Shown here: one piece after another, positions 1 through 8,488 of the stretch | Layout: every line of letters begins with the position of its first letter | How positions within the stretch are numbered: the first letter of the stretch is position 1 | Assembly: GCA_016787605.1 (NCBI GenBank) | Contig: JAEUUE010000060.1 | Coordinates: forward strand, 35,048 to 99,047 | Direction of reading: 5' to 3' | Length of the DNA stretch: 64,000 bases | From: Cyclobacteriaceae bacterium | GTDB taxonomy: Bacteria; Bacteroidota; Bacteroidia; Cytophagales; Cyclobacteriaceae | Translations under genes and position numbers: made by a program | The notes under the pieces: model-generated | The model's input: the letters and a program-made list of their open reading frames with translations, nothing else | Database searches by the model: none | What the model was told of the DNA's origin: nothing

Positions 1-1
1 G

Positions 2-226
2 TCGGCCATGAGTTTCTGTCCGGCCCAGGTAGCCGCCACGATCAAGAAGTACATACCCGAATTCACCATCACTTACAAGCCGGACTTCCGCCAGGCAATC
101 GCCGACTCATGGCCCAAGAGCATCGACGATTCCGCAGCGCGCAAAGACTGGGGCTGGCAGCACCAGTTCGGGCTGGAAGAAATGACCAAGGATATCCTGG
201 AGAACCTGCGAAAGCAGGCTGTTTAA
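2..226 (+). CDS. tdh: L-threonine 3-dehydrogenase-like SDR enzyme, C-terminal fragment
   Basis: The window opens inside this gene, and only about 74 C-terminal residues are visible. The segment with S-A-M-S-F, a run ending in PDFRQAIADSWP, then an Asp-Asp-Ser-Ala-Ala-Arg stretch and W-G-W resembles the end of the NAD-dependent epimerase/dehydratase-type L-threonine dehydrogenases common in Bacteroidota. These oxidise threonine to 2-amino-3-oxobutyrate in the cytoplasm. The Rossmann NAD site and the catalytic Tyr-x3-Lys lie upstream of the window and cannot be checked. The TAA stop (224-226) interlocks with the stop of the convergent gene in a shared TTAA. Another extended SDR epimerase remains possible. 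Confidence 0.65.
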   Translation, partial: SAMSFCPAQVAATIKKYIPEFTITYKPDFRQAIADSWPKSIDDSAARKDWGWQHQFGLEEMTKDILENLRKQAV

Positions 227-1347
227 TTGACGATGAAGCGCTTCACCGTACGGTAGTCACCGCTGGTGAACGTAACCAGGTAGATGCCCGGCTCAAGCCG
301 TACCGGGACTCTCAAGGGCTCACCGCCGCGAAATACAGATTCCTGCAGCACCACGCCCATGACATCGGAGATCAGTACACGGGCCTCCTGTGTGATGGGA
401 AAATTCGTTCGGAGGTTGAGGACGCCTCCGGTGACCGGCACGGGGTAGATATCCATCATGCGACCCCCGTTATATTCTACAGAGATAATTCGGTGATACC
501 GAACATTGCCACCGAGATCCATCTCCTTCAGTCGATAATACGACCGACCAATCAGCGGGTGCTCATCCAGAAAACCGTAATTCCTGCGCTGTGTCGAATT
601 GCCTTGGCCCGGAAAATCAGCAACCGAATAAAACGTTGCGCCGTCCGATGACTTTTCGAGTGAAATGACATCCACATCCTGCTCCGATTCTGTCACCCAG
701 CGGACATGGACCCCATTGGATTTTACCTGCGCGTCGAAGAAAGACAGCCGGACTGGCAGCGTGCAAAAGGCTGTGCCCCCAGGACCCGTGGCAGAACATG
801 TACCTACGTCCCAGGTGATGTTGCACACGGCAGGACATGCGGTATTATTTCCAAAATTCAATCCGCCCGCCTGAACGGTTCCACTGCCCGAGAAACTATT
901 GTTGTTGTTGCCTGAAAGGAATCCGTCAACGATAAGCGTTCCGTTGACCACGAAATTCACGTTGTTGTTGGAACAATCACCCAGGTTGCCGGTGACTCGG
1001 AACGTCACGCCCGCCGGTATGGTCAGCGTGGAATTACTGCCAGAGTTCGTGATCTGAAAATTACCGGTCACCGTGTACGTTGAAGAGACCGTCAAGCTTG
1101 TGTTGTTGCCCATCGCCAGGGCCAGGTTTCCGGTATAGGCTGACCCTGTCGGGCACCCGGGTCCCGATACCAAAGTCCACGAGAGGGCACTAAAGTTGGA
1201 ACTCGTTCCATTGGCCATGCTACTGGTACAATTCGCCGTGCCATAGGTACACTGCGCGGAGGCGCGCTCAGGAACAAGACCCGTGAGGAGCACCAGGCAA
1301 AGCAAAACCAACCGGGGAAAACGGTCCGAACCAAACAAGGAGAACAT
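223..1347 (-). CDS. Secreted protein with type IX secretion C-terminal sorting domain
   Basis: A 374-residue exported protein of unknown function. I chose the start at 1347 because it gives a clean signal peptide (basic start, Leu/Val-rich core, cleavage after A-S-A-Q). An upstream in-frame ATG at 1419 would put about 24 hydrophilic residues in front. Residues ~30-190 are rich in Asn, Ser, Thr and Gly with regular hydrophobic positions, suggesting a beta-helix or beta-sandwich. A fibronectin-like stretch follows (starting L-P-V-R-L-S-F-F). The last ~75 residues (from I-Y-P-V-P-V, with L-E-P-G-I-Y and a final K-R-F-I-V-N) are a type A T9SS sorting domain. It should therefore cross the outer membrane by T9SS, whose PorU and PorV are encoded at 58-62.6 kb. 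Whether it is released or stays on the surface is not visible. Confidence 0.8.
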   Translation of the reverse strand: MFSLFGSDRFPRLVLLCLVLLTGLVPERASAQCTYGTANCTSSMANGTSSNFSALSWTLVSGPGCPTGSAYTGNLALAMGNNTSLTVSSTYTVTGNFQITNSGSNSTLTIPAGVTFRVTGNLGDCSNNNVNFVVNGTLIVDGFLSGNNNNSFSGSGTVQAGGLNFGNNTACPAVCNITWDVGTCSATGPGGTAFCTLPVRLSFFDAQVKSNGVHVRWVTESEQDVDVISLEKSSDGATFYSVADFPGQGNSTQRRNYGFLDEHPLIGRSYYRLKEMDLGGNVRYHRIISVEYNGGRMMDIYPVPVTGGVLNLRTNFPITQEARVLISDVMGVVLQESVFRGGEPLRVPVRLEPGIYLVTFTSGDYRTVKRFIVN

Positions 1348-1451
1348 ACGACAAAGGGTGCCCAAAAGTACATATTTAATGGACCCCTCCCAATGACAGG
1401 TAACCCAATGGTGGCCCAATTCTCCTATCTTTCACTCCAGATTCTTTCGGG

Positions 1452-2897
1452 ATGAGCAAATTGTCAAAACTGGCCGGAGAAACGGCCCTGTATGGTTTGG
1501 GCAGTATCGTCCCCCGGGTTCTCAATTTCTTCCTCATCGCCCTGCATACCCGCATCTTTCACCCGGGAGAGCTCGGATTATACACCAACCTGTATGCCTG
1601 GGTGGCCTTCCTCAATATCGTGTACCTCTTCGGGCTGGAAACCGCCTACTTCCGTTTTGCCACGCGGGCCGGTGCGAGCGAAATCACCATTTTCAAAAGC
1701 GCACAAACCTTCATTCTTACCCTCGGGATCTTCCTGACCGGGGCCATGCTTTTGTTCGCCGCCCCGATCGCTGATTACTTCGGCATCCCCAACCAGCCAG
1801 AGTTAATCCGATGGCTGGCCATGCTGATGTTCCTGGATGCGGCGGTATCGATTCCTTTTGCCCGCCTCCGGATTCAAAAGAAAGCCCTGCGCTTCGTTAC
1901 CGCCAAACTCATTAACGTTGCGCTGGTCATCGGGCTCAACCTGTACTTTCTTCTCGTCATCTACGATCCCGCGGTTGGCATCGGCTATCCCATCCTGGCC
2001 AACCTTATCGCCAATGCGTTTTACGTGCTGTTCTTCGCCACGACGTTGATTCAATGGCGGCCCGTATGGGAGAAGGAAACCCTGCGTGCCATGTTCAGCT
2101 ACTCCTGGCCCATCATGCTGATGGGACTCGCGGGCATGACCAATGAAATGTTTTCAAGGCTAACCCTCGGCTGGTGGCTGCCGGAGGGATTCTATCCCGG
2201 CCGAGATACGGACTACGCCTGGGGAGTCTTCGGAGCCTGCTTTCGCTTTTCTGTCATTATTAATGTGGCCGTGCAGGCATTTCGCTTCGCGGCGGAGCCC
2301 TTTTTCTTTTCCAATGCGCAAGACAAGAATTCGCCCGAACTCTTCGCCCGCGTGAATCACTATTTTATTATCGTGTGCGGTTTCATGGTGCTGAGCGTGG
2401 TCGTTCACCTGGACTGGCTGAAGTACCTGATCGATGCCCCCTATTGGGAAGGTCTTGGTGTGGTGCCCTACCTGCTGTATGGATACGTATTCCTGGGTGT
2501 GTATTACAACCTGAGCATCTGGTATAAACTGACCGACCGCACCTATGCCGGCACGGCCATCACCGTGCTGGGGATGGTGATCACCATCGGGCTCAACTAC
2601 CTGCTGATTCCCGTGGCGGGCTATCTCGGCAGCAGCTGGGCGACCCTGGCCTGCTACACCACAATGGCTATCACATCTTACGCCTTGGGTCAGAAATATT
2701 ATCCCGTGCCCTATCGGGTAGGCCAGGCGCTATTTTACCTTGGACTTTCAGTAGTCCTGATCAACCTTGGCTATTGGGTTACGTTTAATCAACCGGTGGC
2801 CGACTTCCTGTTTCACTGCGGATTGATGGGCATCTACGCCGCAGTGGTCTACGTTCGTGAAAAGGACGAACTGAGACGACCGGAAGTGGTGAACTGA
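1452..2897 (+). CDS. Polysaccharide flippase, MOP/Wzx-like membrane protein
   Basis: A 481-residue integral membrane protein with about 12-14 hydrophobic helices spread over the whole length and few charged loops. It has the N-terminal pattern of polysaccharide-biosynthesis/oligosaccharide flippases (short amphipathic start, then G-L-G-S-I-V-P-R in helix 1). Family members move lipid-linked sugars across the inner membrane during O-antigen, capsule or related glycan synthesis. No glycosyltransferase or polymerase lies nearby, so the substrate is unknown. It opens a same-strand run of envelope genes, 52 bases before the TPR protein. A MATE-like drug exporter is less likely given the length and start. 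Confidence 0.85.
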   Translation: MSKLSKLAGETALYGLGSIVPRVLNFFLIALHTRIFHPGELGLYTNLYAWVAFLNIVYLFGLETAYFRFATRAGASEITIFKSAQTFILTLGIFLTGAMLLFAAPIADYFGIPNQPELIRWLAMLMFLDAAVSIPFARLRIQKKALRFVTAKLINVALVIGLNLYFLLVIYDPAVGIGYPILANLIANAFYVLFFATTLIQWRPVWEKETLRAMFSYSWPIMLMGLAGMTNEMFSRLTLGWWLPEGFYPGRDTDYAWGVFGACFRFSVIINVAVQAFRFAAEPFFFSNAQDKNSPELFARVNHYFIIVCGFMVLSVVVHLDWLKYLIDAPYWEGLGVVPYLLYGYVFLGVYYNLSIWYKLTDRTYAGTAITVLGMVITIGLNYLLIPVAGYLGSSWATLACYTTMAITSYALGQKYYPVPYRVGQALFYLGLSVVLINLGYWVTFNQPVADFLFHCGLMGIYAAVVYVREKDELRRPEVVN

Positions 2898-2949
2898 CCT
2901 GATTTTATTTTTTACCTTTACTCTTCGTATCGCGTCGAATTTCTTCCGG

Positions 2950-4725
2950 ATGACTCTCCGTGTTTCAACCTGCGCTCGCTGCCTTGCCCTGGGGTTCGTG
3001 CTGTTTCTGGCGGCCACGTCGCCTGCCGACGCGCAACGGGAAAAAAAGAAAAAGACCCCGGAGGCTGAGCTCTCCGGCTTGCGCATGCGGGAGGCCGAAT
3101 CGGTCTTTACCGAGGGCATGAAGTATTTTCTGCTCGAAGACTACGCCAAGGCACTGGGGGCCTTCCAGCGGGCGGCCGAACTGAACCCGCAGGAAGCGAT
3201 GATCTATTTCAAGATGGCGGAGGTCTACACCAAGAGCCAGAACCCCGAGGACCTCTCCCGGGCAGCCACCAGCATCGAAACCGCCCTGAAGCTGGAACGG
3301 AAGAACAAATACTTCTACCTCCTGGCCGCCGACATCTATGCCTCCCAGAATCAACTGGGCAAAGCAGAACAAGTTCTCGAGACCCTTACCCGCGAAGCGG
3401 ACAACAGTGGCGACCACTTATACCAGTTGGCCGCCATCTATCTCTATGACCGGAAGCCGGAAGAGGCCCTGAAGACCTACAACCGTGCGGAGGCTGTCCT
3501 CGGCATCAATGAAGTATCGTCGCTGCAGAAACAAAAGATCTACTTTGACCTTGGAAAAAACGACCAGGGGATCGCTGAGGGTGAAAAATTGATGGAGGCT
3601 TACCCGGATGAAGAGCGTTACGTGGTGGGCATTGCCGAAACCCTGGCACAGAAGGGGCAGATGAAAAAGGCTGTCGAATACCTGGAAAGGTTCCTGGCTG
3701 CACACCCGGAAGGAGGGCCCTCCAAAATATTATTGGCCGGGCTCTACCGTGATACGGGGCGTGAACAGGATTCCCGCCGCCTCATCCGGGAAGCCATCAA
3801 GGATCCCTCCATCGAATTGAGCTCAAAGCTACTGGTCGTGCAGACCTATGCCACCCAGATCGCACAGAATGCGGCACGGAAAGTTACGGAAGCCGACCTG
3901 CCGGAATTCGTCATCGGCATTTACAAGGACCTGGAAAGGCAATACCCCGAAGATCCTAACGTGTACATTGCCGGAGGCAATCTGTATATCAGCCTCCATC
4001 AGAAAGCTGAAGCAGAGAAAGCCTTTTTGTCCGCCATCCAGCGCGGTTCGGCAAGTTTCGAAGCCTGGCAAAATCTCCTGGCGCTGGAAGCCGAAACCGG
4101 CAAGTTCGACAGCCTGGTCTTCCACTCCGAACAAGGCATGGAGATCTTTCCTAACCAGGCCATTTTATATTACTTCAACGGATACGGCCACATCAGCTTG
4201 CGAAACTACCGGGAAGCCGCTTCTTCCCTGGAGCGGGCCAAAAAGCTTTCCGCCTCCAACCCGGGATTGCAGCACGACATTAACAGCATGCTGGGGGACG
4301 CGTACAACGGCGCGAAAGAATACCTCAAATCGGATCAGGCATACGAAGCGGCTCTCGCGCACACTCCCAACGACCCGTTTGTTCTGAACAACTACAGCTA
4401 CTACCTCGCCTTGCGAAAGGAACATCTCGAAAAAGCTGAGCGCATGGCCGCCCAGGTGATCAAGGAAAACCCGGACAACTCCACCTACCTCGACACCTAT
4501 GCCTGGGTGTTGTATCAGCGCGACAAATTCAAAGAAGCCCGGAAAGTGATGGAGCAGGCCCTGGTCCTGCCGGGCGTGTCTTCCGTGCACTATGAACATT
4601 ACGGTGACATCCTCTTTCAGCTCGGAGAGGTCGACAATGCCGTGCGGCAATGGGAAAAAGCAAGGTCAATGACCAATGATCATGAAGTACTGGACCGGAA
4701 AATCGCCAACCGCCGTCCAAACTAA
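2950..4725 (+). CDS. Exported tetratricopeptide-repeat protein
   Basis: A 591-residue protein with a signal peptide (cleavage near residue 28, after A-D-A) followed by at least ten TPR-type helix pairs from about residue 45 to the end. Recurrent A-x3-F-x-x-A and L-x3-Y-x-x-G/A patterns and the P-x-x-A positions between repeats are visible. Such proteins are scaffolds without enzymatic activity, here presumably in the periplasm. A lysine-rich patch (REKKKK) follows the signal peptide. The gene sits between a flippase and a DUF4292 lipoprotein, an arrangement that recurs in Cytophagia. In relatives I recall a dut gene between flippase and TPR gene, but none is present here. A TACCTTTA box (2913-2920) may drive it. 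Confidence 0.8.
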   Translation: MTLRVSTCARCLALGFVLFLAATSPADAQREKKKKTPEAELSGLRMREAESVFTEGMKYFLLEDYAKALGAFQRAAELNPQEAMIYFKMAEVYTKSQNPEDLSRAATSIETALKLERKNKYFYLLAADIYASQNQLGKAEQVLETLTREADNSGDHLYQLAAIYLYDRKPEEALKTYNRAEAVLGINEVSSLQKQKIYFDLGKNDQGIAEGEKLMEAYPDEERYVVGIAETLAQKGQMKKAVEYLERFLAAHPEGGPSKILLAGLYRDTGREQDSRRLIREAIKDPSIELSSKLLVVQTYATQIAQNAARKVTEADLPEFVIGIYKDLERQYPEDPNVYIAGGNLYISLHQKAEAEKAFLSAIQRGSASFEAWQNLLALEAETGKFDSLVFHSEQGMEIFPNQAILYYFNGYGHISLRNYREAASSLERAKKLSASNPGLQHDINSMLGDAYNGAKEYLKSDQAYEAALAHTPNDPFVLNNYSYYLALRKEHLEKAERMAAQVIKENPDNSTYLDTYAWVLYQRDKFKEARKVMEQALVLPGVSSVHYEHYGDILFQLGEVDNAVRQWEKARSMTNDHEVLDRKIANRRPN

Positions 4726-4752
4726 ACCGCTGTTTTTCTTCCCATCAAGAGT

Positions 4753-4760
4753 TACCTTTG
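4753..4760 (+). promoter_or_regulatory. Bacteroidota -7 box TACCTTTG before DUF4292 gene
   Basis: A perfect TAnnTTTG box ends six bases before the ATG at 4767, which would place transcription initiation at or next to the start codon. I see no good TTG at -33, so the assignment rests on the -7 box alone. Confidence 0.5.
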
Positions 4761-4766
4761 CGGTTC

Positions 4767-5513
4767 ATGAAAAACGCCGTAGTCATCCTGGCCTGCACCG
4801 GCCTGCTGATGGTCGCCTGCTCAAAGAAGGTGATCCCCACAGCGCCCCCGCCGCCGGCCAGCCTGGAGATCCAGGAAATTGACTTCGACTACTTTCACGG
4901 CAAGGCTCGGCTGGTCTTCAACGACGGCAAAAAAGAACGCGAAGTCAAAGCCCATATCCGCATTCGCAAGGACAGCGTCATCTGGATGACCTTTACCGTC
5001 ATCGGCGTTCAGGGCGGCCGGGCCCTGATCAATAAAGACTCGATCACCATTGTCAGCACGGTCGACAAGGAATACTACGTCTTTGACTACCCCAGCCTTT
5101 CCAAGCGGTTTAATTTTGAAGTCAATTACCAGGCCATCCAGGCAGCCTTTCTCGGCAACCTGATTTCTCCTCGCCAGGAATCAGACAAGATCAGCCAGGG
5201 GGACAATTTCAACCTGCTGGAACAACAGCGAGCCACAGTGTTCCTGAAGAATTTCATCAACCCGACAACCAAGAAACTCGAAAAGGTTGAGATGAAGGAA
5301 GCGAACACACAGAATTCAGCTTCCATCACCTATTCCAATTTTCAGCCGGTCGGCGAAAAGACCTATCCGTTCAACGGCAGCATCAGCATCCTGTACAAAA
5401 CCCCCGCCGGCATGGTCAATACCGCCATCACCCTGGAATACAACAAGGCAGAAGTGGGGGACAAAGAGTTGAAGTTCCCGTTCAACATACCCAGGAAGTA
5501 TGAGCGCCGGTAA
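4767..5513 (+). CDS. DUF4292 family lipoprotein
   Basis: A 248-residue lipoprotein. The signal sequence ends in a lipobox (L-M-V-A-C, Cys 18), followed by a Pro-rich linker. The rest matches DUF4292 in length and pattern: beta-rich, with repeated K-x-R-L-V-F and W-M-T-F segments like LolA/LolB-type half barrels. Function is unproven; a lipid- or lipoprotein-handling role in the periplasm is an inference from fold. I chose the ATG at 4767 over the TTG at 4758 because the TTG lies inside the promoter box. The 3' end overlaps the EnvC-like gene by 14 bases, so the two are cotranscribed and probably coupled in translation. Confidence 0.85.
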   Translation: MKNAVVILACTGLLMVACSKKVIPTAPPPPASLEIQEIDFDYFHGKARLVFNDGKKEREVKAHIRIRKDSVIWMTFTVIGVQGGRALINKDSITIVSTVDKEYYVFDYPSLSKRFNFEVNYQAIQAAFLGNLISPRQESDKISQGDNFNLLEQQRATVFLKNFINPTTKKLEKVEMKEANTQNSASITYSNFQPVGEKTYPFNGSISILYKTPAGMVNTAITLEYNKAEVGDKELKFPFNIPRKYERR

Positions 5514-6717
5514 ATCGCTGGTCTTCGGGTTGGCTGTTCTCCTGTTCACGTTTTCTGCTGCCGCGCAGAAGAACAAAACTCAACTGCAAAAAGAAAAGCA
5601 GGCCAACATCAACCGGATTAAGGAGACAGAAAAGATTCTCTCCCAGACATCAAAACAGAAGAAGAGCTCCCTGGGTGAACTCTCGGCCATTACTCAACGG
5701 GTTCGTCAGCAGGAAGCGCTCATTCTTTCCATCCAGTCAGAAATCGAACTGATGAACCTGGACATCGGGGAGAACAACGAAATTTTGCGCGCCCTCCAGA
5801 CAGACCTGGCCAAACTCAAGGAAGAGTACGGCGCCATGGTCTTCTCCGCCCAGAAAACCAGCGGCGGCGTATCCAAGCTCATGTTTCTATTTGCCTCCTC
5901 GACCTTTGATCAGCTGGCCATGCGGGTGAAGTACCTCGAGCAGTACAGCACGGCGAGAAAAGAGCAGGCGGCCGTGATCCGGAAGGTGCAGGAGCAACTG
6001 GCCGAACAGGTTCTGCTGATTGAAGGCAAGAAGGATGAAAAGAATGTGTTGCTCCGCGAGGAACTGGCGGAGAAGAACAAGTTTGAAGACCTGAAGAAGA
6101 AGCAGAACAACATAGTCCGATCCCTTGAGAAGGAAGAGAAGCGCCTGAAAGCGGAGTTGGCAGAAACCAGAAAGGCGGTTGCCAAACTCGACCAGCTGAT
6201 CAGCGCGATCATCAAGGAGGAAATGGAGCGGGCGGCAAGGGAAGCCCGCGAAGCCGCCGCCCGGAAGAAATCCAAAACTCCAGCAAGATCCCCGGAGGTG
6301 GTCGCGTTGTCCAATTCCTTCGAGGAAAACCGGAACAAGTTTCCCTGGCCTGCCCAGGGATTCATTTCCCAGAAATTCGGTCGTCAGAAACATCCGGTCC
6401 TGAAGGGCATCATCCTTCAAAATGACGGCATCAACATCCAGACCGCACAGGGCGAAAAGGTACGGGCCATCTTCGCCGGCGAGGTGCGCGCCGTGGCCTT
6501 CATTCCGACCCTCGGCAACTCGGTCATTATCAGCCATGGGGAGTACTTCACCGTCTATTCCGGCCTTCGCGACGTGTCACTTAAGAAGGGGCAAAAGGTC
6601 ACAACCAACCAGGAAATCGGCCATATCCTGGTCAACGCGGAGGGAATTTCAGAACTGCGGTTCCAGATTCGCAAGAATACGACAGCCCTCGACCCCGAAT
6701 TGTGGCTAAAGGACTGA
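5500..6717 (+). CDS. EnvC-like murein hydrolase activator with degenerate LytM (M23) domain
   Basis: A 405-residue exported protein with a signal peptide (to about residue 22). A long coiled coil at ~25-125 and ~150-255 is rich in Lys, Glu and Gln, and a C-terminal LytM/peptidase M23 fold runs over ~285-405. This is the EnvC/NlpD architecture. Active M23 enzymes bind zinc through H-x(n)-D and H-x-H. Here the first site reads N-D-G-I-N-I instead of H-x-G-x-D, and the last motif reads L-R-F-Q-I instead of L-H-F-E-I. The zinc site is therefore absent, so the protein probably activates an amidase at division rather than cutting peptidoglycan itself. It overlaps the DUF4292 gene and precedes tatA. 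Confidence 0.85.
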   Translation: MSAGKSLVFGLAVLLFTFSAAAQKNKTQLQKEKQANINRIKETEKILSQTSKQKKSSLGELSAITQRVRQQEALILSIQSEIELMNLDIGENNEILRALQTDLAKLKEEYGAMVFSAQKTSGGVSKLMFLFASSTFDQLAMRVKYLEQYSTARKEQAAVIRKVQEQLAEQVLLIEGKKDEKNVLLREELAEKNKFEDLKKKQNNIVRSLEKEEKRLKAELAETRKAVAKLDQLISAIIKEEMERAAREAREAAARKKSKTPARSPEVVALSNSFEENRNKFPWPAQGFISQKFGRQKHPVLKGIILQNDGINIQTAQGEKVRAIFAGEVRAVAFIPTLGNSVIISHGEYFTVYSGLRDVSLKKGQKVTTNQEIGHILVNAEGISELRFQIRKNTTALDPELWLKD

Positions 6718-6772
6718 TTCGGGGCCATTTTCGGGTCTATACGTTCGGTCAGGAAAATCAGAATTTTTGAGC

Positions 6773-6780
6773 TACTTTTG
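6773..6780 (+). promoter_or_regulatory. -7 box TACTTTTG upstream of tatA
   Basis: A perfect TAnnTTTG match 43 bases before the tatA ATG in the 106-base gap after the EnvC-like gene. It suggests that tatA and the following amidase gene can be transcribed independently of the upstream run. No clear -33 TTG is seen. Confidence 0.5.
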
Positions 6781-6823
6781 ACCTCCGGTTCAATTCGGTA
6801 CTCCATTTAAACTCATAAATCAG

Positions 6824-7039
6824 ATGAAAGCGGTTCTTTTGCTTCTGGGTGGTGTTGGTTTCCAGGAAATCCTCCTCATTGGAATTTTCGTCCTGGTGTT
6901 TTTTGGCGCGAAGAAGATCCCTGAATTCATGAAGGGATTGGGCAAAGGCGTACGCGAGTTCAAAGACGCCATGAGCGATGTGAAGAAGGAAGTGGAGGAC
7001 TCTGGCAAACAGGCCGGCCGACTCGAAGACGGCAAGTAA
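6824..7039 (+). CDS. tatA: Twin-arginine translocase subunit TatA/TatE
   Basis: A 71-residue protein with the full TatA plan: a short N-terminal transmembrane helix (about residues 5-25), the hinge F-F-G-A-K-K-I-P-E, an amphipathic helix with G-L-G-K-G-V-R-E-F-K, and a charged tail. TatA oligomers form the pore through which folded proteins carrying an Arg-Arg signal cross the inner membrane with TatC. No tatC lies in the window. The next gene begins three bases after its stop, so the two are cotranscribed. Confidence 0.93.
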   Translation: MKAVLLLLGGVGFQEILLIGIFVLVFFGAKKIPEFMKGLGKGVREFKDAMSDVKKEVEDSGKQAGRLEDGK

Positions 7040-7042
7040 GCC

Positions 7043-8467
7043 GTGCAGCGGGAAACAGCTACCCTCTCCAACATCCAAGTCAACCTCACCAGGGGCACCC
7101 AAACGTGCGAATCCCTCGTCGAAGGTTATTTATCCCGGATTGCAGCCGCCCCGGACCTCCATGCCTTCCTATCCGTCTATGACGAAGAAGCGCTGAGCCA
7201 GGCGCGTGAAGTCGACAAGAAAATAAGAAACCAAACGGCGGGAAAACTCGCCGGCCTGGTCGTCGGGTTGAAAGACGTATTCGCCTACCGCGATCATCCC
7301 CTTACCGCGGCAAGCCGCATACTCAACTCCTTCACTTCTCCTTACAACGCCACAGTCGTAACCCGCCTCCTGGAAGAAGATGCCATCATCATAGGTCGTC
7401 AGAACTGCGACGAGTTTGGCATGGGTTCTTCCACGGAGAATTCCGCATTCGGCCCTACCCGCCATCCTGCCGACCCTACGCGCACGCCGGGAGGCTCCAG
7501 CGGAGGATCGGCAGCGGCTGTAGCGGCCGGCCTTTGTGCCGCGTCCATCGGTTCCGATACCGGCGGCTCCGTACGTCAACCCGCAGCCTTTTGCGGCATC
7601 TATGGACTGAAACCCACTTATGGACGCATCTCACGGCACGGATTGGTGTCGTATGCTTCGTCGTTTGATACGGTAGGACTCATGACGAGATGCCTCGACG
7701 ACCTTGCTCCTCTGCTTGCTGCGGTTGCCGGACCGGATGAACACGACAGTACCGCATCCCATCAGCCGGTGCCGGATTATGCCCGCCCCGAGGCAGAAGA
7801 CCGCCGATTCAGGATTGCAGTTTACCGGGAAATATTGGATGCGCCCTCCCTTCAACCCGAAGTGCGTGAAGCCTTGCACCGGGCGATGGATCAACTTAAT
7901 AAACAAGGACACACGGTCAATGTGGTTCATTTCCCCCTGCTCGACTACCTCCTTCCCACCTATTACATCCTGGCTACGGCTGAGGCCAGTTCCAATCTCT
8001 CGCGCTATGATGGCGTTCGCTTCGGCCATCGTGCGCCGGAACCGGCCAACCTGGAATCCCTGTATAAAAGAACCCGGAGTGAAGGATTCGGACCGGAGGT
8101 GAAACGACGGATACTCCTGGGCTCTTTCGTGCTGAGTGCCGACTATCACAATGCGTATTACCTGCAGGCGCAGAAAGTACGTCGCCTGATCCGGGAGGAG
8201 ACCAAACAGATCCTCCGCGACCATGAAGTGATGTTATTGCCCACCGCTCCCACCACCGCGTTTCCGCTCGGGGCCACCTCAGATCCGTTGTCGATGTACC
8301 TCGCCGACATCTTTTCGGTACAGGCCAATGTAGCCGGCGTGCCCGCGCTCTCCTTTCCCTTTGGGGCCGATGCCCACGGGCTACCGGTCGGGCTCCAGGT
8401 CCTGGCCGACGACTTTGCCGAAGGCACGCTCCTTTCGTTCGTACGAAACTTCGAGGTTGGTCGTTAG
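7043..8467 (+). CDS. gatA: Glutamyl-tRNA(Gln) amidotransferase subunit A (GatA)
   Basis: A 474-residue amidase-signature protein. The Lys-cisSer-Ser triad is intact at Lys77, Ser152 and Ser176, with the exact spacing of characterised GatA (75 and 24 residues). The flanking glycine/serine-rich segment and the G-L-K-P-T-Y-G-R-I-S-R-H-G motif that follows are typical of GatA rather than of general amidases. In the GatCAB complex it releases ammonia from glutamine to convert Glu-tRNA(Gln) to Gln-tRNA(Gln). gatB and gatC are elsewhere. The start is GTG at 7043, three bases after tatA; no better ATG exists upstream of the conserved region. Confidence 0.9.
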   Translation: MQRETATLSNIQVNLTRGTQTCESLVEGYLSRIAAAPDLHAFLSVYDEEALSQAREVDKKIRNQTAGKLAGLVVGLKDVFAYRDHPLTAASRILNSFTSPYNATVVTRLLEEDAIIIGRQNCDEFGMGSSTENSAFGPTRHPADPTRTPGGSSGGSAAAVAAGLCAASIGSDTGGSVRQPAAFCGIYGLKPTYGRISRHGLVSYASSFDTVGLMTRCLDDLAPLLAAVAGPDEHDSTASHQPVPDYARPEAEDRRFRIAVYREILDAPSLQPEVREALHRAMDQLNKQGHTVNVVHFPLLDYLLPTYYILATAEASSNLSRYDGVRFGHRAPEPANLESLYKRTRSEGFGPEVKRRILLGSFVLSADYHNAYYLQAQKVRRLIREETKQILRDHEVMLLPTAPTTAFPLGATSDPLSMYLADIFSVQANVAGVPALSFPFGADAHGLPVGLQVLADDFAEGTLLSFVRNFEVGR

Positions 8468-8487
8468 ATCAGGCGTACCTATTTTTG
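8457..8487 (+). promoter_or_regulatory. Promoter TTG-N20-TATTTTTG for the mltD-like gene
   Basis: A -33 TTG (8457-8459) is separated by 20 bases from a perfect -7 box TATTTTTG (8480-8487). The -33 half lies in the end of gatA. The box ends one base before the first ATG and four before the second, so the transcript would have almost no leader. Confidence 0.6.
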
Positions 8488-8488
8488 T

